DNA of 64,000 bases from Polynucleobacter paneuropaeus. Its GTDB lineage: Bacteria; Pseudomonadota; Gammaproteobacteria; Burkholderiales; Burkholderiaceae. Location of the stretch: positions 186,001-250,000 of the forward strand of contig NZ_CP030085.1 of the NCBI RefSeq assembly GCF_003261235.1, given 5' to 3'. A model generated the notes under the pieces. That model searched no databases, was not told the origin of the DNA, and saw only the letters and a program-made list of their open reading frames with translations. The translations under genes and the position numbers were made by a program. Below are positions 15,675 through 23,480 of this stretch, piece by piece (positions within the stretch are counted from its first letter, which is position 1; each line of letters opens with the position of its first letter).

Positions 15675-16634
15675 TTAGAAGCTAAAACCAAACGCCGTTT
15701 TGAACTGCGCGCCGATCTCGTCTTTAGAGGGCCTATGGTTTTGTGGCCCTTGGTGGGTAATTTTGATCGAGCCCATCAAGCTGGCTAGCCGGCCAGTAGT
15801 CTCCCAGTCCATGCCATTTTCTAAGCCGAAGAGGAGTCCCCCTCTAAATGCATCTCCACATCCAGTTGGGTCAATTAGCTTTGCAGCCGGCACTGGGGGA
15901 ATAGCAATCTTTTTTCCGCCGGCATAGACATCGGCACCCTCGGCGCCTTTGGTCACAATCAGAGCCTTCACCCGCTCAGCAATTTTGTCTAGGCTCATCC
16001 CAGTTCTTTGGGAGAGCATTTCGCCTTCATAGTCATTTACGGCCAAATAGCTGGCTAGCTCGATGAGTTCTAGTAATTCAGGACCGTTGAACATTGGCAA
16101 GCCTTGGCCTGGATCAAAAATGAAGGGAATCTGTGCATCAGCCAATTGATGACAGTGCTCCCACATGCCTTGACGACCATCTGGAGCCACAATCCCAATT
16201 TTGGCTTGGCCTTTGCCTGTTTGGATGCGCTCATCAACCACTTTGGACACTAAATTGAGATGCGATTCATTCATTGCCCCCGGATGAAAGGCAGTAATTT
16301 GATTATTGGATTGATCGGTCGTGATCATTGCCTGCGCGGTAAAGGCATCATCAATTTGGCGAATATGGGTTTGATCAATCTTCAGGGCATGAAGATGATT
16401 GAGGTAGGGAGTAGCATCGCCGCCGACCGTAGCCATGATGATGGGATCGCCACCCAGAAGATGCAAGTTGTAGGCAATATTGCCAGCACAGCCCCCAAAT
16501 TCACGGCGCATGGTGGGAACTAAAAAGGCCACATTGAGGATATGAATTTGCTCGGGAAGAATTTGATCGGCAAATTTACCTTCAAAGTTCATGATGGTGT
16601 CGTAGGCGACTGAGCCGCAAATCAAGCTGGCCAT
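15675..16634 (-). CDS. PfkB-family carbohydrate/nucleoside kinase
   Basis: The 319-residue protein is a ribokinase-fold kinase. It starts MASLICGSVAYDTIMNFEGKF, has GGCAGNIAYNLHLLGG (first PfkB signature region) near residues 47-62, and DPTGCGDAFRGGLLFGLENG (second signature with the catalytic Asp and anion hole) near 256-275. Adenosine, ribose or a related substrate is possible; a betaproteobacterial adenosine-kinase-like assignment is my best guess, unproven. It follows the prmA fusion gene by 39 bp on the same strand and may be the last gene of the acc-prmA run. Confidence 0.85.
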   Translation of the reverse strand: MASLICGSVAYDTIMNFEGKFADQILPEQIHILNVAFLVPTMRREFGGCAGNIAYNLHLLGGDPIIMATVGGDATPYLNHLHALKIDQTHIRQIDDAFTAQAMITTDQSNNQITAFHPGAMNESHLNLVSKVVDERIQTGKGQAKIGIVAPDGRQGMWEHCHQLADAQIPFIFDPGQGLPMFNGPELLELIELASYLAVNDYEGEMLSQRTGMSLDKIAERVKALIVTKGAEGADVYAGGKKIAIPPVPAAKLIDPTGCGDAFRGGLLFGLENGMDWETTGRLASLMGSIKITHQGPQNHRPSKDEIGAQFKTAFGFSF

Positions 16635-16673
16635 AGGGGTGTTCCGTTCAAGAGAGTAGGTGGGATAAAAAAA

Positions 16674-18197
16674 TTAGTGAGAAGGATAAAACAGCCGAAC
16701 ACGGTAACCTGCCACTTGATCGGCTAGGGTAATTACTAGTTCAGCATGAATACTTTCTAAAGCAGGTGCACCACTGCGCAAAAAGTCTGGGTGAAGTTCT
16801 TGAAACTGTGAAGGGATCCATTCAGCAGGCGAAAAGGTGATCGTTTGAATGACAGATTCTTCTGCATCAGTCAAAGAAACTTCCAAACTGGGCCATAAAA
16901 CAGCAAGAGCGAGACGATTTTGTATATCTACTTGCAGAATAGATTGCTTAGAGGGATTTTGAAGGCCTTCTTGAGCCTTGTTGAGTGCAAGGCTTGCCGC
17001 AGTGATCTTCCATGTAGAAAAATCGCTTACAGGGCGATCTACGCAGCCTAAGGCACTGCATAATTTGCGATCAATTTGTTGCAGCACAAAAAAAGCGCGC
17101 TGTGAAAACCTATTTGAGTTGTTATCTGAGAAGGGCGCGAGGGTTGGAAGTAAAGTTTGTCTGAACATATGCTCACCTAACAAGAGAACCAAGACCCAAA
17201 ACAGGACGAGCAAGACCGGTTTTACTTTTTTCTTAATGCCGACTAAAGAATAATCTCGTGATTTGTTTGGCAGGGTTCCCTGTAAGCAAACCCATCCTTC
17301 ACTTTCTTGCCAAATCGACAACTCGAGCCATTGGCGGTAGGTAGCAATGACTTCTTCTGCCTGTCGTGCCAAAACACCAGACAAAACAATTTGACCGCCT
17401 GGCCGAATTTTATTGACTAAGGCTGGCGCCAGAACCTGGAGTGGATTAGCCAAGATATTGGCCATCACGATGTCGTACTTGGTCTCAGGTGCGAGTTCAA
17501 TAGCACCCTCATTGGGGAGAATAAATTGAATCTCAACCTGATTGATCTGGGCATTGCTCTGTGCAGCAACAATGGCTTGTGGATCAATATCAGTACCAAC
17601 TACTGCAGTACAGCCGAGTTTTGCAGCAGCGATCGCCAAAATACCAGAACCGCACCCGTAATCCAGTAAGGTCTGATCGCGCAATTGGGTGTGCTGCTCT
17701 AGCCAGAGTAAACACAGATGGGTGGTCGGATGACTGCCTGTGCCAAAAGCCAGGCCCGGATCTACGGCAAGGCAAATTGCTTCTGGATCATTCGATGGTG
17801 CATCATGCCAAGAAGGAACTACCCAAATGCGTTTACCGATCTGAATCGGCGCAAATTGACTTTGCGTTAAACGTACCCAATCCTGTTCTTCAACACGCTG
17901 CTCTTCTGGAGCTTGAATCTCAAAACCCAGATCCTTTAGAGAAGCCATTAAGTTGCTGATGAAATCTGGCGCGTCTGATTGATCAATTTCAGGATTGAAG
18001 AGTACAGTAACAGATGAGCGATCCCATGCCTGCACTTCGGGAGAGAGGCCAGGCTCGCCATAGAGTGGGTTTTCATCATAGCCACCAGCTGCGTCATCCT
18101 CGACGGTGACAGAGAGTGCGCCAAGCTCTAGAAGTGCATCCCCTAGAGGCTCTGCAATTTCAGCAACGACCGTGAAAATAAGTTCACGATAGGCCAT
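16674..18197 (-). CDS. prmA: Ribosomal protein L11 methyltransferase fused to a membrane DUF3426 domain
   Basis: Residues 1-310 form PrmA, which trimethylates L11: an N-terminal substrate domain, DPGLAFGTGSHPTTHLC at 146-162, the SAM motif DYGCGSG at 179-185 and NILANPL at 247-253. It then runs without a stop into a basic linker, a membrane helix at about 326-343, and a C-terminal region (about 365-507) like DUF3426, with LCSALGC, LQVDIQNRLALAVLWPSLEV and FSPAEWIP. In related genomes DUF3426 is a separate downstream gene starting with a zinc ribbon; here that ribbon is missing. The gene ends an accB-accC-prmA run, 2 bp after accC. Confidence 0.9.
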   Translation of the reverse strand: MAYRELIFTVVAEIAEPLGDALLELGALSVTVEDDAAGGYDENPLYGEPGLSPEVQAWDRSSVTVLFNPEIDQSDAPDFISNLMASLKDLGFEIQAPEEQRVEEQDWVRLTQSQFAPIQIGKRIWVVPSWHDAPSNDPEAICLAVDPGLAFGTGSHPTTHLCLLWLEQHTQLRDQTLLDYGCGSGILAIAAAKLGCTAVVGTDIDPQAIVAAQSNAQINQVEIQFILPNEGAIELAPETKYDIVMANILANPLQVLAPALVNKIRPGGQIVLSGVLARQAEEVIATYRQWLELSIWQESEGWVCLQGTLPNKSRDYSLVGIKKKVKPVLLVLFWVLVLLLGEHMFRQTLLPTLAPFSDNNSNRFSQRAFFVLQQIDRKLCSALGCVDRPVSDFSTWKITAASLALNKAQEGLQNPSKQSILQVDIQNRLALAVLWPSLEVSLTDAEESVIQTITFSPAEWIPSQFQELHPDFLRSGAPALESIHAELVITLADQVAGYRVRLFYPSH

Positions 18198-18199
18198 AT

Positions 18200-19564
18200 T
18201 TACGCTTTACCGCGACTGGCAGCTTGTTCTTCCAAGCGGTGCTCGAGGTAATGGATACTCGTGCCGCCTTCAATGAAGTTCGGATCGAGCATCAGCTCTC
18301 GATGAAGCGGGACGTTGGTTGTAATTCCGTCTATCACCATTTCTGAGAGCGCAATTTGCATACGACGAATCGCTTGTTCGCGAGTAACGCCATAAGAAAT
18401 CAGTTTGCCAATCATGGAGTCATAGTGCGATGGCACCATGTAGCCGCTGTAAGCATGGGAATCAACCCGAATACCAGGACCGCCAGGCATATGCCAAGAC
18501 TGAATCCGACCAGGGCTTGGGGTGAACTTGAAGGGATCTTCAGCATTAATTCGACACTCGATAGCATGCCCACGAAAGACGATGTCTTTTTGACGGTAGG
18601 CTAATTTGAGGCCTGCAGCAATCCGAATCTGTTCTTGGACAATATCCACACCTGTAATCATTTCAGTTACAGGATGTTCAACTTGAACACGCGTGTTCAT
18701 CTCAATAAAGAAAAACTCTCCATCTTCATAGAGAAATTCGAAGGTGCCTGCACCGCGATAGCCAATTTTCCTGCAGGCTTCTGCACAACGCTCACCAATC
18801 TTCGCAATTAGGCGACGATCAATTCCTGGTGCTGGTGCTTCCTCAATCACTTTTTGGTGACGACGCTGCATAGAGCAATCGCGTTCACCGAGCCAGATTG
18901 CGTTGCCATGAGTATCGGCGAGTACTTGAATTTCAACATGGCGTGGTTTTTCTAAAAACTTTTCCATGTAGACCTCGGGATTACCAAAGGCGCGACCCGC
19001 TTCTTCACGCGTCATGTTGACAGCATTAATCAGGGCTGCTTCAGTATGAACTACGCGCATGCCACGGCCACCACCACCACCGGCTGCTTTGATGATGACA
19101 GGATAGCCAACCCGTTTCGCTGTAGCAATAATTTCTTTGGGGTCATCAGGCAGCGCACCTTCTGAACCTGGCACGCAAGGAACACCTGCTTTGATCATCG
19201 CGCGCTTCGCTGAAACTTTATCGCCCATCAGCCGAATCGATTCTGCCTTAGGCCCAATGAACGCAAAGCCTGATTTCTCAACACGTTCTGCAAAGTCGGC
19301 ATTCTCAGAAAGAAATCCATATCCTGGGTGAATCGCTTCAGCATCAGTTACCTCAGCCGCAGAAATAATCGCCGGCATGCTCAAGTAGCTTAAGGGAGAT
19401 GGTGGAGGCCCAATACAAACAGCTTCATCAGCGAGCTTTACATACTTTGCTTCTTTGTCTGCGGTGGAGTAGACCACTACCGTTTTAATGCCTAATTCAC
19501 GACAGGCGCGTTGAATACGAAGGGCGATCTCACCCCGATTGGCAATCAGAATCTTATCGAACAT
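18200..19564 (-). CDS. accC: Biotin carboxylase subunit of acetyl-CoA carboxylase
   Basis: The 454-residue ATP-grasp enzyme carboxylates the biotin on AccB, the first half-reaction of malonyl-CoA synthesis. It begins MFDKILIANRGEIALRIQRA and has the glycine-rich ATP loop AAGGGGGRGMR, the GERDCSMQRRHQKVIEEAPAP region, and EMNTRVQVEHPVTE with catalytic residues. Length matches the family. It is preceded by accB with 12 bp between, the standard accBC operon. Confidence 0.98.
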   Translation of the reverse strand: MFDKILIANRGEIALRIQRACRELGIKTVVVYSTADKEAKYVKLADEAVCIGPPPSPLSYLSMPAIISAAEVTDAEAIHPGYGFLSENADFAERVEKSGFAFIGPKAESIRLMGDKVSAKRAMIKAGVPCVPGSEGALPDDPKEIIATAKRVGYPVIIKAAGGGGGRGMRVVHTEAALINAVNMTREEAGRAFGNPEVYMEKFLEKPRHVEIQVLADTHGNAIWLGERDCSMQRRHQKVIEEAPAPGIDRRLIAKIGERCAEACRKIGYRGAGTFEFLYEDGEFFFIEMNTRVQVEHPVTEMITGVDIVQEQIRIAAGLKLAYRQKDIVFRGHAIECRINAEDPFKFTPSPGRIQSWHMPGGPGIRVDSHAYSGYMVPSHYDSMIGKLISYGVTREQAIRRMQIALSEMVIDGITTNVPLHRELMLDPNFIEGGTSIHYLEHRLEEQAASRGKA

Positions 19565-19576
19565 GGAGGCCTAGAG

Positions 19577-20047
19577 TTAAGCAATGACGAAGAGAGGTTG
19601 ATCAAACTCAACACCCTGGCCGTTTTCACAAAGAATTTGTTTAATGACGCCGGCTTTTTCAGCTTCGATCTCATTAAGTAATTTCATCGCTTCGATGATG
19701 CAAAGCGTTTGTCCTACAGCCACTGTGTCACCTACTTTTACAAAATCAGGAGACTCGGGGTTTGGCGCTCTATAGAAAGTACCAACCATGGGGGAGTGCA
19801 CTGTAAACCCAGCTTCTACAACAGCAACTTGAGCAATCGGCTCGGCACTGATTGCAGCAGCAGACGCTGGAGTTGACGACATATTTTGCATAGGCGTGGG
19901 GTTTGCATAGACCACCTGCCCACTGCCAACATTGGATGTTCCAGCGTTCACAATGCGAACACGATCTTCGCCCTCATTCACCTCCAACTCCGAGATGCCA
20001 GATTCGGCAACAAGGTCGATCAGGGTTTTGAGTTTTCTAAGATCCAT
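19577..20047 (-). CDS. accB: Biotin carboxyl carrier protein of acetyl-CoA carboxylase
   Basis: The 156-residue protein has an N-terminal helical region (MDLRKLKTLIDLVAESGI), an Ala/Ser/Pro linker and a C-terminal biotinyl domain with HSPMVGTFYRAPNPES, including the thumb of E. coli-type BCCP, and the biotin-attachment motif EAMKL with modified lysine near residue 121. It is co-transcribed with aroQ upstream (25 bp) and accC downstream, a conserved proteobacterial order. Confidence 0.97.
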   Translation of the reverse strand: MDLRKLKTLIDLVAESGISELEVNEGEDRVRIVNAGTSNVGSGQVVYANPTPMQNMSSTPASAAAISAEPIAQVAVVEAGFTVHSPMVGTFYRAPNPESPDFVKVGDTVAVGQTLCIIEAMKLLNEIEAEKAGVIKQILCENGQGVEFDQPLFVIA

Positions 20048-20072
20048 GGTTTACCCCTTTTAAATTCAATTA

Positions 20073-20522
20073 TTATTTTTGTATGCGGGCAATTGCCGCT
20101 GCCATTGCTAATTCGTAGCCAAGCGCACCAAGACCACAAATCACGCCGGTGGCTATATCGGATAAATAAGAATGCTTACGAAATTCTTCGCGCTGGTGAA
20201 TATTCGAAAGATGGACTTCAATAAATGGAATGGCAACTCCTGCCAAGACATCCCGAAGTGCAACGCTCGTATGGGTAAAAGCACCGGGGTTAATGATGAT
20301 GAAATCAACGCTCTCTTGTTTGGCTTTCTGAATCCGATCAATCAGTTCACCCTCATGGTTGCTTTGATAGGTATCCAGATTTACAGAGTGGCTATTGGCT
20401 AGTTGTCCAAGCTTTTGGTGGATATCTTCTAGGGTTGTTTTGCCGTATACCTCTGGCTCGCGGGTGCCCAGTAGATTGAGGTTGGGACCTTGAACTACCA
20501 GAATTGAGGGATTTTTTGACAT
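20073..20522 (-). CDS. aroQ: 3-dehydroquinate dehydratase, type II
   Basis: The 149-residue enzyme dehydrates 3-dehydroquinate in the shikimate pathway. Type II signatures are clear: VVQGPNLNLLGTREPEVYG near the N-terminus (catalytic Arg and Tyr), QSNHEGELIDRIQ, INPGAFTHTSVALRD and VEVHLSNIHQREEFR-like VHLSNIHQREEFRKHS. It heads the aroQ-accB-accC operon. The 236-bp upstream gap contains inverted repeats and a possible -10 TATACT on the minus strand (20621-20626). Confidence 0.97.
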   Translation of the reverse strand: MSKNPSILVVQGPNLNLLGTREPEVYGKTTLEDIHQKLGQLANSHSVNLDTYQSNHEGELIDRIQKAKQESVDFIIINPGAFTHTSVALRDVLAGVAIPFIEVHLSNIHQREEFRKHSYLSDIATGVICGLGALGYELAMAAAIARIQK

Positions 20523-20623
20523 AGATAGGTATTTTTAAGCGCTTTTGTTATCAGTTGAATAATTTGGCTTTTGGCAAAAAGGCTGATTTAAAGGGTTTTG
20601 AGGCCACTAAAGACGAGATCAGT

Positions 20624-20709
20624 ATACCCCTTGAATGGGCTAAAAAGCATTCTTTTGGCTATGAATGACCCTAATATAAGGGGTATTTTTGCCTAAAAAA
20701 TAGGCAAAA
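20624..20709 (-). repeat. Nested inverted repeats between tlpA-like and aroQ
   Basis: ATACCCCTT (20624-20632) and AAGGGGTAT (20678-20686) are a perfect 9-bp inverted repeat 45 nt apart, directly followed by a second hairpin TTTTGCCTA (20687-20695) / TAGGCAAAA (20701-20709). GAATG/CATTC copies occur between the outer arms. The second hairpin may terminate tlpA-like transcription (no good U-tract); the first may be part of the aroQ promoter or leader. Confidence 0.5.
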
Positions 20710-20758
20710 TAGGATCAATTAATCAATATTCAAATTTATTAACTACGTCTAAGATAGC

Positions 20759-21286
20759 TTATAAATTAGCCTTAATGATGCTTCTTAGCTCATCTTCGCT
20801 TATTTTTCCTAATTTGCTGCTAACCGCTTTACCTTGAGAATTGATCACAACGGTAAAGGGAAGAGCCCCTTGAGTATTGCCCATCTCTTTGCTGATATTG
20901 CTGCCATCTATTCCACCAATTACGATCGGATAAGCAACTGGGGTTTTTTTAAGGAATTCACGAATGTTAGAGGGTGAATCGATACCGATACCGACAAATA
21001 GGACATTTTGTTGCTTAAACTCGGTTTGAAGGCGGCTTAAAGCCGGCATTTCTTCAACGCAGGGAGGGCACCAGGAAGCCCAAAAGTTGACTACCAAGAG
21101 CTTGCCTTGCCAATTGGCACTGTTGGCCGGCTTGCCATCAGGATCTTGCCAATCATGTCCCAAAAAATGCTCAATAGCGACCTCACTGGCTAGCTGGGGT
21201 TGGTTGATCCAGTGCGAGCTGAATACTCCAGCGAGGAGGGCAAAAAAACCAATTGCGATGATAGTGAGCCACTGTCTGCGATTCAT
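20759..21286 (-). CDS. TlpA/ResA-like membrane-anchored thiol-disulfide protein
   Basis: The 175-residue protein has an uncleaved signal anchor (about residues 5-27) and a periplasmic thioredoxin-like domain with active site WCPPC within VNFWASWCPPCVEEMPALS, and the cis-proline region GALPFTVVINSQG. Such proteins reduce disulfides, for example during cytochrome c maturation. No ccm/ccs genes flank it except the distant CcsA-like gene at 8768. It is divergent from mpl, with 26 bp between starts. Confidence 0.9.
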   Translation of the reverse strand: MNRRQWLTIIAIGFFALLAGVFSSHWINQPQLASEVAIEHFLGHDWQDPDGKPANSANWQGKLLVVNFWASWCPPCVEEMPALSRLQTEFKQQNVLFVGIGIDSPSNIREFLKKTPVAYPIVIGGIDGSNISKEMGNTQGALPFTVVINSQGKAVSSKLGKISEDELRSIIKANL

Positions 21287-21312
21287 TACTAGTCCTTAGC
21301 TAAAATTCCCCA

Positions 21313-22701
21313 ATGCATATTCATATCTTAGGCATTTGCGGCACCTTCATGGGCGGCATTGCTGCTATCGCCAGGCAGGCAGGCCATCGTGTCACCGGAT
21401 GTGATTTGAACGTCTATCCACCAATGAGTACCCAGTTAGAGGCACAGGGTATTGCGTTGATAGAAGGATACTCCCCTGAGCAATTATCTCAGTTTGAAAC
21501 CATGCCCGATCTATTTGTAATTGGCAATGTGGTTTCTCGTGGCAATCCCTTGATGGAGGCGATTTTAAATCAGGGCCTACCTTATATTTCAGGCCCACAG
21601 TGGTTAGGCGAACAAGTTTTGTATGGCCGTCATGTTTTAGCAGTTGCGGGCACCCATGGAAAAACCACAACGTCCGCCATGTTGACTTGGATTTTGGAAT
21701 ACAACAATTACAAACCAGGCTACTTAATTGGTGGAGTGCCGCTGAACTTTACGGTATCAGCACGTTTAGGTGAAAGCCAATATTTTGTCATTGAAGCGGA
21801 TGAATACGACACAGCATTTTTTGATAAACGCAGTAAGTTTGTCCACTATCGACCACGCACAGCCATTCTCAATAATTTGGAATTTGATCACGCTGATATC
21901 TTTGCCGATCTAGCCGCAATCGAAACTCAGTTTCATCACCTTGTGAGAACGGTTCCTAGTAATGGTTTGGTTGTCGTTAATGGCGAAGAGCCTGCATTAG
22001 AGCGTGTGATTGCTCGAGGAGCTTGGGCTCCAGTAGAAACTTTCGGCCAAGATCCTCAAAATACTTGGGGATTAGTTTCTTTGTCGGGCGACGATTTCAT
22101 TGTTTTGTACTCAGGTAAAGAAGTGGCGACAGTCAGATGGGCAAAAGATTCTGGCGTGATGGGGCGGCACAACCAGTTGAATGCGCTAGCGGCGATAGCG
22201 GCTGCAAATCACATTGGTATCACTCCAGCAGAGGCCGCAAAAGCCTTGGGTGAATTTAAAAATGTGAAGCGTCGCTTAGAGACCGTTGGCGTTAAAAATC
22301 AAATCACCGTCTATGATGATTTCGCCCATCACCCCACTGCAATTGCTACTACCCTCGATGGTTTGCGTCGCCGAGTTGGAGATGCCAGAATCTTAGCGGT
22401 ACTTGAACCTCGCTCTAACACGATGAAGCTAGGTGTGATGAAGGCACAGCTACCTGCTAGTTTAGAAAAGGCTAACTTGATTTTTGCCTATGGCGCACAT
22501 TCTGGGAAAGAGAGCTTGGGTTGGGATTTAGCAGAAGTCCTATCGCCCTTGAATGAACAGTCAGCGAGGGCTCAGGCACATGATGACTTAGATGTTCTAG
22601 TAAATGCAATCACTAAAGAAGCAAAGCCGGGAGATCATATTTTGGTAATGAGTAATGGCGGCTTTGGTGGAGTGCACCAAAAGATTTTGCAAGCACTATA
22701 A
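21313..22701 (+). CDS. mpl: UDP-N-acetylmuramate:L-alanyl-gamma-D-glutamyl-meso-diaminopimelate ligase
   Basis: This 462-residue Mur-ligase-fold enzyme reattaches recycled tripeptide to UDP-MurNAc. It begins MHIHILGICGTFMGGIAAIA, which separates Mpl from MurC, and has the ATP loop GTHGKTTT at 113-120, EADEYDTAFFDKRSKF, and DDFAHHPTAI. It works in the same recycling pathway as AmpD (9613) and downstream of cell-wall turnover. Confidence 0.96.
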   Translation: MHIHILGICGTFMGGIAAIARQAGHRVTGCDLNVYPPMSTQLEAQGIALIEGYSPEQLSQFETMPDLFVIGNVVSRGNPLMEAILNQGLPYISGPQWLGEQVLYGRHVLAVAGTHGKTTTSAMLTWILEYNNYKPGYLIGGVPLNFTVSARLGESQYFVIEADEYDTAFFDKRSKFVHYRPRTAILNNLEFDHADIFADLAAIETQFHHLVRTVPSNGLVVVNGEEPALERVIARGAWAPVETFGQDPQNTWGLVSLSGDDFIVLYSGKEVATVRWAKDSGVMGRHNQLNALAAIAAANHIGITPAEAAKALGEFKNVKRRLETVGVKNQITVYDDFAHHPTAIATTLDGLRRRVGDARILAVLEPRSNTMKLGVMKAQLPASLEKANLIFAYGAHSGKESLGWDLAEVLSPLNEQSARAQAHDDLDVLVNAITKEAKPGDHILVMSNGGFGGVHQKILQAL

Positions 22702-22743
22702 ATCTATTTAAATGAAGTCTTAGGTTAAGAAAAGAAGATCCAT

Positions 22744-23478
22744 ATGGGTGAAAGACTAAAAGATAAAGTAGCCATCATTACTGGTGCCGCTAAGGGAATT
22801 GGTTTTGCTACAGCAAAGCGTTTTGCGGAGGAGGGCGCTAAGGTCATGATTGCTGATATCAGTATGGAAGCAGTCAAGACAGCTGCTGCCCAGATTCCGA
22901 ATGCGGAAGCTTTTGTAGTGAATGTGACTGATCGGGCGAGTATTCAGATAGCACTCGACCAAATTCTTGAGCGTCATGGACAGATCGATATTTTGATCAA
23001 TAACGCTGGCATTACACAAGACGCAAGATTAATCAAAATGACCGAGGCTCAGTTTGATGCCGTTATTGATGTCAATTTGAAGGGTGTTTTTAATTGCACT
23101 CAACTCGTTGTGCCGCATATGTTGGAAAAAGGTAAGGGCGCTGTTGTCAATGCCTCAAGCGTAGTTGGTATCTATGGAAATTTTGGGCAAACCAATTACT
23201 CAGCAACGAAGTTTGGAGTGATTGGATTTACAAAGACCTGGGCTCGGGAACTCGGCGCTAAAGGCATTCGGGTGAACGCAGTTTGTCCTGGTTTTATCTC
23301 AACCGAGATGGTCAAAGCGATGCCAGACAATATCCTCCAAGATATCGAAAAGCGGAGTTGGTTGGGGCGTTTGGGTACGCCAGAGGAAATGGCAAACGTC
23401 TATTTATTCTTGGCAAGCGATGAAGCTAGTTATGTCAATGGCGTGGCACTCGAAGCCAGCGGCGGAATTTCCCTATAA
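22744..23478 (+). CDS. FabG-like 3-oxoacyl-ACP/acyl-CoA reductase (SDR)
   Basis: The 244-residue short-chain dehydrogenase has the Rossmann motif TGAAKGIG at about residues 13-20, NNAGIT, and the catalytic Ser/Tyr/Lys in VNASSVVG and NYSATKFG, plus NAVCPGFISTEM. It fits beta-ketoacyl-ACP or acetoacetyl-CoA reductases. Because it is not in a fab cluster it may be a second reductase (FabG-like or PhaB-like) rather than the essential FabG. It is followed 2 bp later by the RNB gene. Confidence 0.85.
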   Translation: MGERLKDKVAIITGAAKGIGFATAKRFAEEGAKVMIADISMEAVKTAAAQIPNAEAFVVNVTDRASIQIALDQILERHGQIDILINNAGITQDARLIKMTEAQFDAVIDVNLKGVFNCTQLVVPHMLEKGKGAVVNASSVVGIYGNFGQTNYSATKFGVIGFTKTWARELGAKGIRVNAVCPGFISTEMVKAMPDNILQDIEKRSWLGRLGTPEEMANVYLFLASDEASYVNGVALEASGGISL

Positions 23479-23480
23479 AC

